Shown here piece by piece: positions 16,288 through 26,719 of a DNA stretch of 64,000 nucleotides. The position numbers were made by a program, and so were the translations under genes. Within the stretch, counting starts at the first letter, position 1. Every line of letters starts with the position of its first letter. Under the pieces are notes generated by a model. That model saw only the letters and a program-made list of their open reading frames with translations, made no database searches and had not been told where the DNA came from. The DNA is from Bacillus sp. WMMC1349 (lineage in GTDB: Bacteria > Bacillota > Bacilli > Bacillales > Bacillaceae). The stretch is taken from NCBI RefSeq assembly GCF_013155385.1, contig NZ_JABJUQ010000007.1:2884501-2948500 (forward strand). The letters are read 5' to 3'.

Positions 16288-17746
16288 CTACTATATTTAA
16301 AATCCACTCTTTCATATCAATCAATCGGTTATGTTTTGGAGTTGACGTTGTTCCAGTGATGATCATCGGAATCAGTGAATCTTGTTTATGCAATGCTCCA
16401 TGGCTTGCACCGCCAAGATGTGTTGGTGAACCTTCACCAATAAATTCGTGACCGGGCTTGGCTGAAACAATCAAAAAATCCCCTTCATGTGAAAAACATG
16501 AACTGTGAAGCCTTGCGAGTGCATCCGGGTATTCACCATATGTGATGGTGTTCTCATTCACTGTCAAATCGAGCAGGTTGACATCCCCTTCTAGTGTCCA
16601 TGATTGCTCATATTCATCAACCATGTTTCCCCCCGATTGAAATGTGAGTTCTCCAGCTTGCTTACCTGACATGACAACAATTGAACTATGATCATTTTTC
16701 CAAGAGATGATGTCTATTCGCTCATCTTTTTGTAAAGTTTCGGCAATTTTGATAAGCGGTAAAGTTTGAGGATCGAGTGAATAAATAAATGCCATTCTTT
16801 CGTTAACAGCAAGAACAATTTGATCATTGGCTGTGACACCATCTTTTAATTTTACAATTTGATATCTATCGAGAAGACCTCTTAAATCAATTAATGCTTC
16901 TGATTTATTTTGGCTGATCCATGCCTGTCCATTATCCCCTAAAACGATCCAGATATGGTTTGCTACAGCTTCTTCCCAAGAAGAGAAACGATCCAATATT
17001 TTTTGTAGATGCCCATCAACTTTTGCTACTCCTTTTACATCATGTCTTCCATGTTTATGTACATGTTGGTCAAGATCGGGAAAATAGACTAGGGCAAGAG
17101 GAGGGATTTTATTCAAATCGATCAGGTGGGCTAATTCTTTGACAGAAAAGCGATCGTTAAAGCCAAATTTCTTCCACAGTGACCGGTTGAGCGGATTGAT
17201 TTTCGAAAAACCTCCATAAGAAAAAAGCTTAGGAACATTGAGTTTGACCATCTGATTCAGTCCGCTTATCCATGAGAACAGGAGGGGAACATGTAAATAG
17301 CCATCTTGATTGCCTCTATGCAAAAGCGCATTAATTGAACATGTTTCAATCCCTTTATCGTCTAACTCTTCATGAATCGTTTTTACTTGTTTACTTAAAT
17401 GAGTCTGATTCAAATGGTAGAAAATATCTTGTGATGACTGCTTGATGCCTAGTTTTAGCAATTCTCTAATATGGCTTCCATAATTAATGATCCGTTTTTC
17501 CTCGGTATTGAACCAAACTAATCCAGGAATTTTGTGACGATCACAATAAACGCCTGTTAATAGTGTGCTATCTACATTCACTGACATCGTCGGAAACGGG
17601 CTGACGACCTCTGCTTCATAACGACCATGATCAAGGAGATATTTCATGGCGGGAGCCTGTCCTGTTTTCATCGCTTCTTGTAAGGGCTCATGCATAAGCG
17701 AATCAACCAACAGCATGATAACAGATCTCTTTTTAATGTCGGACAT
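16274..17746 (-). CDS. Type I phosphodiesterase / nucleotide pyrophosphatase family (alkaline phosphatase superfamily)
   Basis: 490 aa. Metal and nucleophile signatures of the superfamily are visible: V-D-S-L near the N-terminus, P-T-M-S-V-N-V-D-S with the likely Thr/Ser nucleophile at about residue 53, F-P-D-L-D-Q-H-V-H-K-H-G around 225, and L-G-D-N-G-Q near 270; a C-terminal T-H-L-G-G-A-S-H-G supplies another His. No signal peptide. Cytoplasmic phosphodiester or phosphate-ester hydrolase; the substrate cannot be told. Next to a lipid-type glycosyltransferase (35-nt gap region), so a role in glycolipid or teichoic acid metabolism is possible. Confidence 0.75.
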   Translation of the reverse strand: MSDIKKRSVIMLLVDSLMHEPLQEAMKTGQAPAMKYLLDHGRYEAEVVSPFPTMSVNVDSTLLTGVYCDRHKIPGLVWFNTEEKRIINYGSHIRELLKLGIKQSSQDIFYHLNQTHLSKQVKTIHEELDDKGIETCSINALLHRGNQDGYLHVPLLFSWISGLNQMVKLNVPKLFSYGGFSKINPLNRSLWKKFGFNDRFSVKELAHLIDLNKIPPLALVYFPDLDQHVHKHGRHDVKGVAKVDGHLQKILDRFSSWEEAVANHIWIVLGDNGQAWISQNKSEALIDLRGLLDRYQIVKLKDGVTANDQIVLAVNERMAFIYSLDPQTLPLIKIAETLQKDERIDIISWKNDHSSIVVMSGKQAGELTFQSGGNMVDEYEQSWTLEGDVNLLDLTVNENTITYGEYPDALARLHSSCFSHEGDFLIVSAKPGHEFIGEGSPTHLGGASHGALHKQDSLIPMIITGTTSTPKHNRLIDMKEWILNIVESGG

Positions 17747-17780
17747 TGTTTCCTCTCCTTTCTTATCAATGAGTTTTCCC

Positions 17781-18890
17781 TCATTTTCCGTCGTTATGAA
17801 TAATATTTGCTAATACGCTAGCTATGTCGCCTTCAGACTTTTCCTGCACATATTGCTCAACGTGCCTGTGGTAGCCGTTAAATGCTTCCTCAGATTGAAA
17901 AAAGTGCAGCAACTGCTCTTCTATCGGTTGCTCTATTCGATTTTTCAGTTCGATGATCAAGTTTTTTTTCTTTAATAATCTTAAATTCATTTCTTCTTGG
18001 CCTGGCAGTGCATGATAAATGAAAGCCGGGAGTTTTTTCTCGATTGCTTCGCTGATTGTGACACCACCCGGCTTTGTGATGATGCCTGAGGCTGTTCCGT
18101 ATAATCGATTCATGTCTGACTTATTTTCAATGTAGGGAACGGCATTGATTAATGGATGATTTAAACGGTCGATATAGTTAAAAAGTTTTTCGTTTTTTCC
18201 ACACAATATTTGATATTGTATTTGTCCTTTGGGGGCAAGTTCCTGAATCAGCTGAAAAATCCCCCCCACCCCCATGCTTCCTCCAGTGATTAAAATGTTA
18301 TAAACCTTCCCGCTATTTCTTCCTGTTCTGACATCCATTTTGTAAGAACGATGGACAGGAATTCCCGTGAGAAAGATACTTCGATCAGCAACGCCCTCGG
18401 AGATCAACTGTTCCTTTATTTCTAGGCTTGGTGCAAAATGATAATCAATATGTTCTCTTCCCCAAATTCGATTAACAAAAAAGTCAGTGTAAACATTCAC
18501 CACTTTCAATTTTGGAAATTGGGTTTTTAATTGATTAAGCAAATAAGAAGGCAATGCATGTGTGCAAAAGACAGCATCTGGTTTTTTCTCTTTTAAAATC
18601 TGTTTCATCCCATTTAAAAACATGACCTCATACATAAAATGACGTTTTTTCGTGTGATGATGACCACAAGCTAAAAACGAATATAAAGAACTGTAAACTT
18701 TAGGTAAGTATTGAATCCATTTTAAATAGGCGGCAGAAGATAATTGTTCAAGCCGTTGATAATGATGAGAAAAAATGTCAATTTTTTCGCAGTGATGTGA
18801 TTGTTGAATCAACTCTGTTTGCAGTGAATCAGCTACATGATGATGTCCGGTTGAAATACTTAGAAAAGGAAGTATCAGAATCGTCGCCAT
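17781..18890 (-). CDS. Glycosyltransferase, processive diacylglycerol glucosyltransferase / MGDG synthase family
   Basis: About 369 aa using ATG 18890 (GGGGG six bases upstream); longer frames reach 18926 without a ribosome site. N-terminal S-I-S-T-G-H-H-H-V-A-D-S-L matches the MGDG-synthase fold, and the C-terminal half has I-T-G-G-S-M-G-V-G-G and T-K-P-G-G-V-T-I-S-E-A, the donor-nucleotide-sugar loop of the MurG/UgtP class. Predicted peripheral membrane enzyme that glycosylates lipid. B. subtilis has a similar gene (ykoN) beside ykoP and ykoQ, matching the genes here. Confidence 0.8.
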   Translation of the reverse strand: MATILILPFLSISTGHHHVADSLQTELIQQSHHCEKIDIFSHHYQRLEQLSSAAYLKWIQYLPKVYSSLYSFLACGHHHTKKRHFMYEVMFLNGMKQILKEKKPDAVFCTHALPSYLLNQLKTQFPKLKVVNVYTDFFVNRIWGREHIDYHFAPSLEIKEQLISEGVADRSIFLTGIPVHRSYKMDVRTGRNSGKVYNILITGGSMGVGGIFQLIQELAPKGQIQYQILCGKNEKLFNYIDRLNHPLINAVPYIENKSDMNRLYGTASGIITKPGGVTISEAIEKKLPAFIYHALPGQEEMNLRLLKKKNLIIELKNRIEQPIEEQLLHFFQSEEAFNGYHRHVEQYVQEKSEGDIASVLANIIHNDGK

Positions 18891-18991
18891 CTCCATCCCC
18901 CACTCTAAAATGAAATTGATTACCAACTATATTTTTTAAATATCCAAGACAAAATATGAGTGTATTTTCGAAAGAAAAGGAAGGTGACATT

Positions 18992-19546
18992 TTGAACAGA
19001 TTTTTTCTAACGATTTGGCATTTGATTGATCCATTTTATTATTTTTTTTCAAGACTGACATTTATTGATTGTCGTCGAAAAAGTATCTTCCGTGTCCGGT
19101 TAACAAAGTATAAAGGTATCGATGTCATGCTAAGTGATGGAACCACCATTAAAAAGAATGATGTTCTCATCAAAATTCATCTTCACAATGTTAAATTGAT
19201 CAGAGAGTTTCAAAATATTGAGAGTGCCGTAAGAAGAGGAGTTCTTATTTACCAAAAAGTATTATCTTCAATGCCCACATTGGCAGAGTATGTAAGTAAC
19301 CACCAGAAAGCGGAACAAATTAAGGGAATAATCGGAATTACGACGCTTCATAAAGGTATAGATAGACTTGGTTTCGAAGCAGTTCAGCCCGCAAATCGCT
19401 TCTACAAATGTTTTAAAAAAATGACACAATTACCCATTTTATTTTTAACAACAAGACCATTTTCCTTTCGCAACATTCCTCCCTCCCAATATTTATTTAT
19501 TTCAAAAGAAAAGCTATTTGATTCTTATTTACACCAAAAAAACTAA
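18992..19546 (+). CDS. ykoP: YkoP family protein
   Basis: About 184 aa. TTG 18992 has AAGGAAGGTGA upstream and gives M-N-R-F-F-L-T-I-W; the ATG at 18956 lacks a ribosome site. Basic, soluble protein with D-G-T-x-I-K-K-N-D and L-H-N-V-K-L motifs of the YkoP type, unknown biochemical role. Divergent from the glycosyltransferase and convergent with ykoQ, the same three-gene neighbourhood as in B. subtilis. Confidence 0.65.
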   Translation: MNRFFLTIWHLIDPFYYFFSRLTFIDCRRKSIFRVRLTKYKGIDVMLSDGTTIKKNDVLIKIHLHNVKLIREFQNIESAVRRGVLIYQKVLSSMPTLAEYVSNHQKAEQIKGIIGITTLHKGIDRLGFEAVQPANRFYKCFKKMTQLPILFLTTRPFSFRNIPPSQYLFISKEKLFDSYLHQKN

Positions 19547-19550
19547 AAAA

Positions 19551-19573
19551 AGAACTGCACCCGGTGCAGTTCT
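19551..19573. terminator. Bidirectional terminator
   Basis: AGAACTGCACC / GGTGCAGTTCT stem between convergent ykoP and ykoQ, with A- and T-rich flanks. Confidence 0.7.
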
Positions 19574-19574
19574 A

Positions 19575-20390
19575 CTATGAAATATGATGGAATGTTACTT
19601 CAGGGCGGCTGCCTATACGGATGTTGGCGCCTGTCTGACCTAAACCTTCACTAATATAAAAAGGTTTGTCATGGTGATAATGCAGACCCTTAATCATATT
19701 CATTCGCACAAGCTTTCCCATCTTCACAAGGTGATAAGGCTTCGGCCAATGAATTTGTCCGCCATGAAAATGTCCTGACAGAAGGTAATCAAAGTGATAA
19801 TCTTTCATATGAAGCACGACATTCGGGTCATGTGTCAAGACGAGATTATAGCCATCCTGTAATCCTTGATAAGATTCAGCTACTTGACTTCGTTTCGTAC
19901 TATAATCATCAATTCCAATAATATTGAGGGTCTCATTTTCCATTTGAATAGAAACATGTTGATTTTGAAGTGTAATACAACCGTTTTCCTCTAAAACATT
20001 TTTTAGTTTTTGAAAGTTGGCACCTTTTAGTACATAGTCATGGTTTCCAAATACAGCATACATTCCATATGTTGGCTTCAGCTCCTGCAAAGCCTTCAAA
20101 TACTTGATAAGCTTTGGAATACTTCTTTTTCGATCCAGAAAATCTCCTGTTAAGGCAATAAGATCAATTTGTTTTTTATTTGCTAGTTCCAGAATTTGTT
20201 CTGGTGAAATTGAAATATTCTCTAAATGAAGGTCTGATAGATGAAGGATATTGAGTTTCTTTGGGAATGTTTTGGCATTTGTGCGAGCAACAGAAATTGT
20301 GTTTACTTTTACGTCTTTTGTATTGTGATTCGCTTTATATATCATCGGGATTAAACTTACAATCAATAATCCAATTAATATCATAAACAT
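19575..20390 (-). CDS. ykoQ: Calcineurin-like metallophosphoesterase YkoQ
   Basis: 271 aa. One N-terminal membrane segment (residues 2-18), then the five metallophosphoesterase blocks: H-L-S-D-L-H (about 52), A-L-T-G-D-F-L-D (80), F-G-N-H-D (117), L-T-H-D-P (187) and S-G-H-F-H-G-G (205). The phosphoesterase domain probably faces outside, anchored in the membrane. Related enzymes cut UDP-diacylglucosamine or other phosphoesters; substrate not deducible. Lies in the ykoP neighbourhood. Confidence 0.85.
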   Translation of the reverse strand: MFMILIGLLIVSLIPMIYKANHNTKDVKVNTISVARTNAKTFPKKLNILHLSDLHLENISISPEQILELANKKQIDLIALTGDFLDRKRSIPKLIKYLKALQELKPTYGMYAVFGNHDYVLKGANFQKLKNVLEENGCITLQNQHVSIQMENETLNIIGIDDYSTKRSQVAESYQGLQDGYNLVLTHDPNVVLHMKDYHFDYLLSGHFHGGQIHWPKPYHLVKMGKLVRMNMIKGLHYHHDKPFYISEGLGQTGANIRIGSRPEVTFHHIS

Positions 20391-20471
20391 TTTATATCTC
20401 CTCCCCTTTTATAGTATAGTAAGCTGATCAATTGTTTAATAGTGGGAAATAATAGAAGATAATATAAAAAA

Positions 20472-20495
20472 CCGATTTCACGTTTTGAAATCGGC
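20472..20495 (-). terminator. Terminator downstream of uppP
   Basis: CCGATTTCacgttttGAAATCGG hairpin followed by a T-rich run, between uppP and ykoQ. Confidence 0.65.
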
Positions 20496-20530
20496 TTTTG
20501 TTATGTTTAATTGGCTATAAAACCCTAATT

Positions 20531-21352
20531 TTACAGAAAAAATATCACTAAGATCATCCCTAAAATAATCCGATAAATAGCAAACGGTACAAGTTTGATT
20601 CTATTAATCAATTTAAGGAAGAAACGAACGACAAACAGGGCAACAATGAAAGCACTGATAAACCCGGCAATGAAAAATGGTAAAAGATCTGAGCTAAGGA
20701 ATTCCCAGTTTTTGAGCAGTGAAAGAAAGCTTGCTCCCATCATAATCGGTATTGCCATAATAAAAGTAAAATCAGCAGAAGCTCTATGGTTTAAGCCGAG
20801 CATGACACCACCGGAAATCGTCGATCCTGAACGAGAGAAACCAGGCCATAGTGCAAGGCATTGGAACAATCCCATTCCCAGTGCCTGTTTATATGTGATC
20901 TTGTCAACTGAGTCTGTTGTTTGTTTTCTTTTATTGATCCAGTCCGCAACAAGCATGAGAATTGCTCCGGCAATCAAACCGATCGCAACTGTATGAACGG
21001 AAAATAGGTGTTCATCAATATAGTCTTCGAATAAAAATCCTAAAACCGCTGCCGGTACTAGTCCAACCGCAATTTGAGCAAGCGATAATCTACTTCCTTG
21101 TTTTTGAGTTTCAGTGATGTTTTTCTTCATGCCAAGTAAATTAAGAATTCGATCTTTGAAGACAATGGCAACAGCAAGTATCGAGCCAAGCTGAATGACT
21201 ACTTTAAAAGTATTAGCCGCTTCAGGTGTGAGCAGCTCTTTCGATTTCAATAAAAGATCGTCAACAATGATCATATGCCCTGTAGAAGACACAGGTGCAT
21301 ATTCTGTTAATCCTTCCACAATCCCTAAAATAATTGCAACAATAATATCCAT
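20531..21352 (-). CDS. uppP: Undecaprenyl-diphosphatase UppP (BacA)
   Basis: 273 aa from ATG 21352, which has AAGGGAAG five bases upstream; an in-frame codon at 21376 would add eight residues without a ribosome site. Polytopic membrane protein with the family signatures G-L-T-E-Y-A-P-V-S-S-T-G-H (residues 14-26) and P-G-F-S-R-S-G-S-T around 170. It removes phosphate from undecaprenyl diphosphate to recycle the lipid carrier of cell-wall synthesis and gives bacitracin resistance. In B. subtilis (yubB) it neighbours yubA, as here. Confidence 0.95.
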   Translation of the reverse strand: MDIIVAIILGIVEGLTEYAPVSSTGHMIIVDDLLLKSKELLTPEAANTFKVVIQLGSILAVAIVFKDRILNLLGMKKNITETQKQGSRLSLAQIAVGLVPAAVLGFLFEDYIDEHLFSVHTVAIGLIAGAILMLVADWINKRKQTTDSVDKITYKQALGMGLFQCLALWPGFSRSGSTISGGVMLGLNHRASADFTFIMAIPIMMGASFLSLLKNWEFLSSDLLPFFIAGFISAFIVALFVVRFFLKLINRIKLVPFAIYRIILGMILVIFFL

Positions 21353-21452
21353 AAGTTCTTCCCTTTCTATCAGCACATGTTTTGTGTGCTTCTCATGACT
21401 TGTCCTCTATTAGCATGTATATTGGTTGTAGAGGTTGTTTATGTCAATAACA

Positions 21453-22604
21453 TCATACCTGTTCTTCATCTGTTTTTTGATAAAGGGTTGAGCGTTGTCT
21501 AAATGCTTCAAATACATGTGTAACGATAACTTTGATGACAGCGTATCCGGGAATTGCAACAATAACACCGACTACACCGAACAGTTTAGCTGATGTTAGT
21601 AAAACAAATATAATCGTAACCGGATGAATATGCAAATTTTTTCCCATAATTTGCGGTGATATAAATTTTCCTTCAATTAGCTGAACAACGGTCCAAACAA
21701 TAATCAGTTTAATGAGCATAAACGGAGATGTAACCAAAGCAATAATGATTGCTGGCGTAATCGCGATTGTCGGTCCTAAATAAGGAACAATGCTCGTACA
21801 TGCAGCTACAAGTGCTAAAAGAGAGGCATAATTAAGACCGATAATTAAATAGCCGATGAATAAAAGGCAGCCGATGCAAAAACTGACAATGATTTGTCCC
21901 CTAATGTAGGAACTTAAACGGTGATTCATTTCCGCCATTACCTCATAAGTCGGCTCCCGTAAACGTGTCGGAACATACTTTAAAATAAATAACGGCAGCT
22001 TTTTGCCATCTTTTAATAAATAAAACAAAATAAAAGGAACTGTTACAATCGAAATAAAAACTTCTGTCACCGCTCCGATAAAAGTTCCCACACCAGTAAA
22101 TGTACTATTTAAGATCGTACTTGCCTGATCTGATAATTTACTCGCTAAATCTGTTAAATTTATATTTAATGTCTGTTGAACCTGGTTAAAGAACTTGCTA
22201 CCGATCATTTGTTTAATTTGGTCTTCGACAATATGAACATATATTGGAAAATTATCAACAAGGCTCATAATCTGTTGCCGCAATACTGGAATAACAGAGA
22301 CGATTGAAATGGTGATCAAACCGATAATGATGATATAAAGTAAAAGAATGGAGTAAATCCTTTTCACTTTTTTTCTTTCTAAAAAATCCACCACAGGATT
22401 TAACAAATAATAAACAACACCTGTTAATATAAGCGGTAAGGCAATGGTTTCGATTAGAACAATAATCGGAGTAAAAATAAACGATGCTTGCATCAAAACT
22501 AAAATGTTAAGTCCAACAAGCAGCAGGATTAGCAAAAACAACACAAATTTATTGTCTAAAAAAAACTTTTTAAACCTCCCGCCCCACATATGTAAAGAGT
22601 TCAT
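21453..22604 (-). CDS. yubA: AI-2E family transporter YubA
   Basis: 383 aa from ATG 22604, which has GGAGG nearby; the frame reaches 22679 without a ribosome site. About eight membrane segments, with the family's middle coiled region and C-terminal text G-P-T-I-A-I-T-P-A and [12 protein letters not shown]. Family members are efflux permeases of varied substrates (including Na+/H+ and autoinducer 2 in some species); the substrate here is unknown. Named from its place next to uppP. Confidence 0.8.
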   Translation of the reverse strand: MNSLHMWGGRFKKFFLDNKFVLFLLILLLVGLNILVLMQASFIFTPIIVLIETIALPLILTGVVYYLLNPVVDFLERKKVKRIYSILLLYIIIIGLITISIVSVIPVLRQQIMSLVDNFPIYVHIVEDQIKQMIGSKFFNQVQQTLNINLTDLASKLSDQASTILNSTFTGVGTFIGAVTEVFISIVTVPFILFYLLKDGKKLPLFILKYVPTRLREPTYEVMAEMNHRLSSYIRGQIIVSFCIGCLLFIGYLIIGLNYASLLALVAACTSIVPYLGPTIAITPAIIIALVTSPFMLIKLIIVWTVVQLIEGKFISPQIMGKNLHIHPVTIIFVLLTSAKLFGVVGVIVAIPGYAVIKVIVTHVFEAFRQRSTLYQKTDEEQV

Positions 22605-22718
22605 CGCGATCCTCCATAAGCTTTTTAATAAATTGTACACTATTCTTTGTGTGCTGAAAAATATTTCACTTTTTATCATATTTTGATTCGATATAATCGA
22701 TATAAAAGGAGTGATAAG

Positions 22719-23705
22719 ATGATACGATTCGGCGTAATTGGAACCAATTGGATCACAGATCGATTTTTAGAAGCTGCCAATATGAACGAGGATTTTCAGT
22801 TAACTGCTATTTATTCAAGAACAAAAGAACGTGGACAAGCGTTTGCACAAAAATATCATGTGACATCTGTTTTTACTAGTCTGGAAGACATGGCAAAAAG
22901 CTCTGTCATTGACGCTGTCTATATTGCAAGCCCTAACGCTTTCCACAAAGAGCATGCGATCATGATGATGGAAAACGGAAAACATGTGTTGTGTGAAAAA
23001 CCCCTGGCATCAAATGTGAAAGAAGTAAAACAGATGGTGAAAACGGCTCAACTTCATCAAGTGACATTGATGGAAGCAATGAAAACGACATTTCTTCCAA
23101 ATTTCCGAAATATACTGGATCATTTACCGAAGATCGGAAAGATTCGCAAGTTCACTGCTAGTTATTGTCAATATTCTTCCCGCTATGATGCCTATAAAAA
23201 TGGAACTGTTTTAAATGCTTTTAACCCTGCTTTTTCAAATGGCTCTCTCATGGATATTGGTGTTTATTGCATTTATCCGGCGGTTGTCTTGTTCGGTAAA
23301 CCGCTTGAAGTGAAAGGAAATGGTCTCATTCTTGATTCTGGTGCAGATGGAGCAGGGACGGTACTTTTACAATATCAAGATCATGAAGTTGTCTTGATGC
23401 ACTCAAAAATTTCAAATTCCTACATACCAGCTGAAATTCAAGGAGAAGACGGTTCTATCGTCATTGACAAAATTCATCGTCCTGAAAAGGTTGTCATTCA
23501 TGGTCATGATGGGAGTGTTGAAGATATAACGATTTCTGACAAAAAGCCGGCTATGTTTTATGAAATAACAGAATTCATCAACTTAATCAAACAGAACCGG
23601 ATTGAATCTCAATTGAATACTTTTGAATGTTCTCTAACAGTCTTGGCAATTATGGATGAAGTTCGAAAACAAATCGGTCTTGTTTTCCCTGCCGATCTGA
23701 AATAG
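22719..23705 (+). CDS. yulF: Gfo/Idh/MocA-type oxidoreductase YulF
   Basis: 328 aa, ATG 22719 preceded by AAAAGGAGTGATAAG. N-terminal Rossmann fold with G-V-I-G-T-N-W (residues 5-11), followed by C-E-K-P-L-A at about 92-97, the NAD(P)-binding and catalytic Lys motif of the family; C-terminal alpha/beta dehydrogenase domain. Probably acts on a sugar or inositol derivative. Placed in the same order as in B. subtilis before the chemoreceptor genes. Confidence 0.85.
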   Translation: MIRFGVIGTNWITDRFLEAANMNEDFQLTAIYSRTKERGQAFAQKYHVTSVFTSLEDMAKSSVIDAVYIASPNAFHKEHAIMMMENGKHVLCEKPLASNVKEVKQMVKTAQLHQVTLMEAMKTTFLPNFRNILDHLPKIGKIRKFTASYCQYSSRYDAYKNGTVLNAFNPAFSNGSLMDIGVYCIYPAVVLFGKPLEVKGNGLILDSGADGAGTVLLQYQDHEVVLMHSKISNSYIPAEIQGEDGSIVIDKIHRPEKVVIHGHDGSVEDITISDKKPAMFYEITEFINLIKQNRIESQLNTFECSLTVLAIMDEVRKQIGLVFPADLK

Positions 23706-23765
23706 TCTGACTTTAAAATACGATTTTCCTGCTTTTTCATTTTATCCTCTTCATATCCAACAAAG

Positions 23766-23813
23766 AAAGGGGCATCCATTAGTCAAAAAATGACTGATTG
23801 GACACCCCTTTAA
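23766..23813. terminator. Bidirectional terminator
   Basis: AAAGGGG-cATCCATTAGTCA / TGACTGATTGGACACCCCTTT long stem between convergent yulF and the chemoreceptor gene. Confidence 0.7.
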
Positions 23814-23837
23814 AAAATGGGTCAAACTGATACCTGT

Positions 23838-25823
23838 TTAGTCTATCTTAAATTTTTTCGTTAAGTCTCGCAGTTCTTCTGCCATTTGTTCAAGTGTTGA
23901 AGCAGATGAACTGATTTCTTCCATTGAAGCCAGCTGTTCTTCTGCTGAAGCGGCAATGTCCTGGATGCTGGCAGAACTCTCTTTAGAGATGTCAGAGATC
24001 TCTTCGATCGCTCCTGATACTTCTTGGGAGCCGCCTGATAACTGTTCAACAGTGACATTCATCGTTTGCAGTTTGCCAGCAATCTCATTTGTCATTTCAT
24101 GAATGTGTTTAAAGCTTGCTTCAGTTTCTCCGGTAATCTTCAGCCCTGATTGGACCTCATGGTTAACTGATTGGAACATATTGAGAGAATGTTCAATTTC
24201 TTTTACAATATCTTGAATCAAGGTTTCGATTTCTTTAGCTGAATCTGCTGATTGTGCAGCTAGTTTCCGCACCTCTTCAGCGACAACTGAGAAACCTCTT
24301 CCAGATTCTCCGGCACGTGCTGCTTCGATCGCGGCATTTAATGCTAGCAAATTCGTTTGATCGGCGATTCCGTTAATGACGCGCAAAATGGCTGTAATAT
24401 CTTTAGATTTAGCTTCAAGCCCTTTTACAACACCTTCAGCTTGTTTCACTGACTGATCAATTGAATTCATCTGACCAACCGTTTTTTGGACAAGCTCTCC
24501 ACCTGTTTCGGCAACTTTTGTGGATTGAACAGACGATTCTGTGATCGATTCTGAAACAGTACTCATTTCCCGTAACATCCCATTCATTTGACCGAGTTGC
24601 TGCGAACTTGTTTCAACTTTTTCGCCCTGACCTTCAACACCATTTGAAAATTGTTCAATTGCTAATGTGATATGTTCTGTAGCCTTACTTGTCTGATCAG
24701 CGCTTGCTGTCAGTTCTTCAGAAGATGACGCCACATTCGCCACTGACTCCTGGATTGTACCGATCAATGTCCGAAGTGATTCAGCCATGTCGTTAAAGCT
24801 TGTAGCGAGCTGACCGATTTCATCTTTAGAACGGACTTCGATTTTTTGGGTGAGATCACCATTACTGATTTGTTTTGCTGAAATGACAAGCTGATTTAAA
24901 GGTTTGCTGATTCCTCGGATGATAAAGTAGATCAGAATACTGCCCAGTAACATCGCTCCAATGAATACGTAGACGGCCATATGGAGAGCTGGTTTGGCAG
25001 CATCGGCAATTTCGTCGGTAAACATAGTTCCAGCAATTTTCCAACCGGTCAATTTGTTTGTCGCAAACTCCATTTGCTTGTTCTTGCCTTCGAAATTGTA
25101 CTTAATCTCACCGTTTTGTTTGCTGTACATCTCATCGACAAATTCACCCTCTACATCAGTACCGCCTTTCTTTGACTGATGGGCGATGTATTTCTTACCA
25201 GAGCTTGCAATTAACGTAAATCCATTTTCTCCAATTTTGACTTTATTTGATGCTTCAATCAGTTCTTTAATATTAACATCGAGTGCCACAACACCAGATC
25301 CATCTTGGTTTGCTTTGGCAACTGTGATCACCATAGAATCTGTTCCCTCAGACTCATAAGGTTCTGTCACAATGACTTGACCTTTTTTCGCAACGGCTTC
25401 TTTATACCAATCTCTTTCAACAGGATCATAATCATCAGGCATTTCTACATAAGGGTATTGGACAAACACGCTGTCTTTTGACCCGGAATAAATGGCTTCA
25501 ACATCTTTATTTTGTTTTGCATATTGTTCAAATTTCTTGACCAAAGCCTGCTGTGCCTTACCTTTAAAGGCTTTTTCGTTAACGTCTTCACTAAAATAAT
25601 TTACTGTTTCCGATTTTTTTTCAATGCTTTGATCGATCATTTCATTCAATTGATTGACACTGTTTTTTGCGCTCCTCATAATTTCTTCTTCAAGCGATTG
25701 GCTCGCTGTATAATATGAGCTTAATGCAAGCACTAAAATAGGAACAATTAAAATAAGAAAAAATGATATTAGTAATTTTTTCGAAATAGAGGAGCGTCTA
25801 AACCAAACCAACAATTTGTTCAT
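23838..25823 (-). CDS. Methyl-accepting chemotaxis protein (McpB/TlpB family)
   Basis: 661 aa, matching the ~660-aa McpA/McpB/TlpA/TlpB receptors of B. subtilis that lie beside tgl. Membrane segment at about 14-36, extracellular dual-Cache ligand domain ([13 protein letters not shown] typical of dCache_1), second membrane segment near 282-302, HAMP domain (I-S-K-P-L-N-Q-L), and a long coiled-coil signalling domain with the hairpin tip [19 protein letters not shown] near 490. Binds an amino acid or similar attractant and controls CheA. A sigma-D-like promoter lies upstream. Confidence 0.9.
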   Translation of the reverse strand: MNKLLVWFRRSSISKKLLISFFLILIVPILVLALSSYYTASQSLEEEIMRSAKNSVNQLNEMIDQSIEKKSETVNYFSEDVNEKAFKGKAQQALVKKFEQYAKQNKDVEAIYSGSKDSVFVQYPYVEMPDDYDPVERDWYKEAVAKKGQVIVTEPYESEGTDSMVITVAKANQDGSGVVALDVNIKELIEASNKVKIGENGFTLIASSGKKYIAHQSKKGGTDVEGEFVDEMYSKQNGEIKYNFEGKNKQMEFATNKLTGWKIAGTMFTDEIADAAKPALHMAVYVFIGAMLLGSILIYFIIRGISKPLNQLVISAKQISNGDLTQKIEVRSKDEIGQLATSFNDMAESLRTLIGTIQESVANVASSSEELTASADQTSKATEHITLAIEQFSNGVEGQGEKVETSSQQLGQMNGMLREMSTVSESITESSVQSTKVAETGGELVQKTVGQMNSIDQSVKQAEGVVKGLEAKSKDITAILRVINGIADQTNLLALNAAIEAARAGESGRGFSVVAEEVRKLAAQSADSAKEIETLIQDIVKEIEHSLNMFQSVNHEVQSGLKITGETEASFKHIHEMTNEIAGKLQTMNVTVEQLSGGSQEVSGAIEEISDISKESSASIQDIAASAEEQLASMEEISSSASTLEQMAEELRDLTKKFKID

Positions 25824-25859
25824 TTTTTTATAACCTCTTTTCTCTTAGCCTCACTGCTA

Positions 25860-25886
25860 ATATCGGAAACTTCATTTATTTCTAAA
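25860..25886 (-). promoter_or_regulatory. Sigma-D-type promoter of the chemoreceptor gene
   Basis: Minus strand reads TTTA, 15 bases, TCCGATAT, close to the motility consensus TAAA-N15-GCCGATAT (one difference in each box). It ends 37 bases upstream of the start codon. Consistent with flagellar/chemotaxis regulation. Confidence 0.7.
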
Positions 25887-25953
25887 CAAAAAAAAGGAAA
25901 AAATCATTTCCAATTCATTTGCAAGTTGTTGTTTTCCCCACCCAAGCTTTAGG

Positions 25954-25962
25954 CATATCTTA
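25954..25962 (+). promoter_or_regulatory. Possible sigma-K -10 element of tgl
   Basis: CATATCTTA matches the sigma-K -10 form CATA-N3-TA exactly, 20 bases before the tgl start. The -35 AC is not convincingly present at the right distance. tgl is a late mother-cell gene in B. subtilis, which supports the reading. Confidence 0.4.
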
Positions 25963-25981
25963 GCTAAAAAGGAGGATTGTT

Positions 25982-26719
25982 ATGATTGATATTTCCGGAT
26001 ATTGGCTTCGTCCTGAGGACACCGAGAAACTAAACATCAGTCAGATACAGAAAAACATGGTGAAACTCATGCTTTCAATGCCTACCAAATATGACTACAG
26101 CACGGTTTCTGAACTGTTATTTGAACTTAACTATAGGGAAAATACCGTCAAATCAGCTCAAGAGCTGATTCATAGTAGAGCAAAGTTTGCCCCTTTTTCA
26201 AAAACATATGGGAATCAAGAATATTGGCGGGTATCTCCTGAGGGAGCGTTAGAATTGAAGTACAGAGCTCCCGCCTCCAAAGCGATTCTTGATATTTTTG
26301 GAAGCGGCTCTCTTTATGCATTTGAATGCGCAACAGCGATTGTCATTATTTTTTATAAAGCTTTGATTGAAACGATTGGAGAGCAAAGGTTCGACAAACT
26401 CTACCAAACCATTATTTTATATGATTGGCATTATGAAAAGCTCCCAATCTATACGGAACACGGAAATGATTTTTTACCTGGGGACTGTCTATATTTTAAA
26501 AATCCAGAGTTTGATCCAGAAAAACCGCAATGGCGCGGGGAAAATGTCATTAACTTAGGTCACAATTTATATGCTGGGCACGGTCTAGGTATCCTAAGCG
26601 CAGAAGAGATTATTGAAGATTTGAATAGATACAGAAAAGCGAATGCCCAAGTGTCTGCCTATCTACTGTCACAAATCACCCGAATCGATTTTCCGACTTT
26701 ATACGAATTTGTTAAATAA
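25982..26719 (+). CDS. tgl: Protein-glutamine gamma-glutamyltransferase (spore coat transglutaminase)
   Basis: 245 aa, identical in length to B. subtilis Tgl. Start ATG 25982 with AAAAAGGAGG. The catalytic Cys sits at residue 116 in S-L-Y-A-F-E-C-A-T-A, as in characterised Tgl, and the D-C-L-Y-F-K-N-P and W-R-G-E-N-V-I-N-L-G blocks supply other active-site residues. It cross-links coat proteins such as GerQ via epsilon-(gamma-glutamyl)lysine bonds in the mother cell. Indicates an endospore former. Its end overlaps the convergent nitronate monooxygenase gene by 21 bases. Confidence 0.95.
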   Translation: MIDISGYWLRPEDTEKLNISQIQKNMVKLMLSMPTKYDYSTVSELLFELNYRENTVKSAQELIHSRAKFAPFSKTYGNQEYWRVSPEGALELKYRAPASKAILDIFGSGSLYAFECATAIVIIFYKALIETIGEQRFDKLYQTIILYDWHYEKLPIYTEHGNDFLPGDCLYFKNPEFDPEKPQWRGENVINLGHNLYAGHGLGILSAEEIIEDLNRYRKANAQVSAYLLSQITRIDFPTLYEFVK

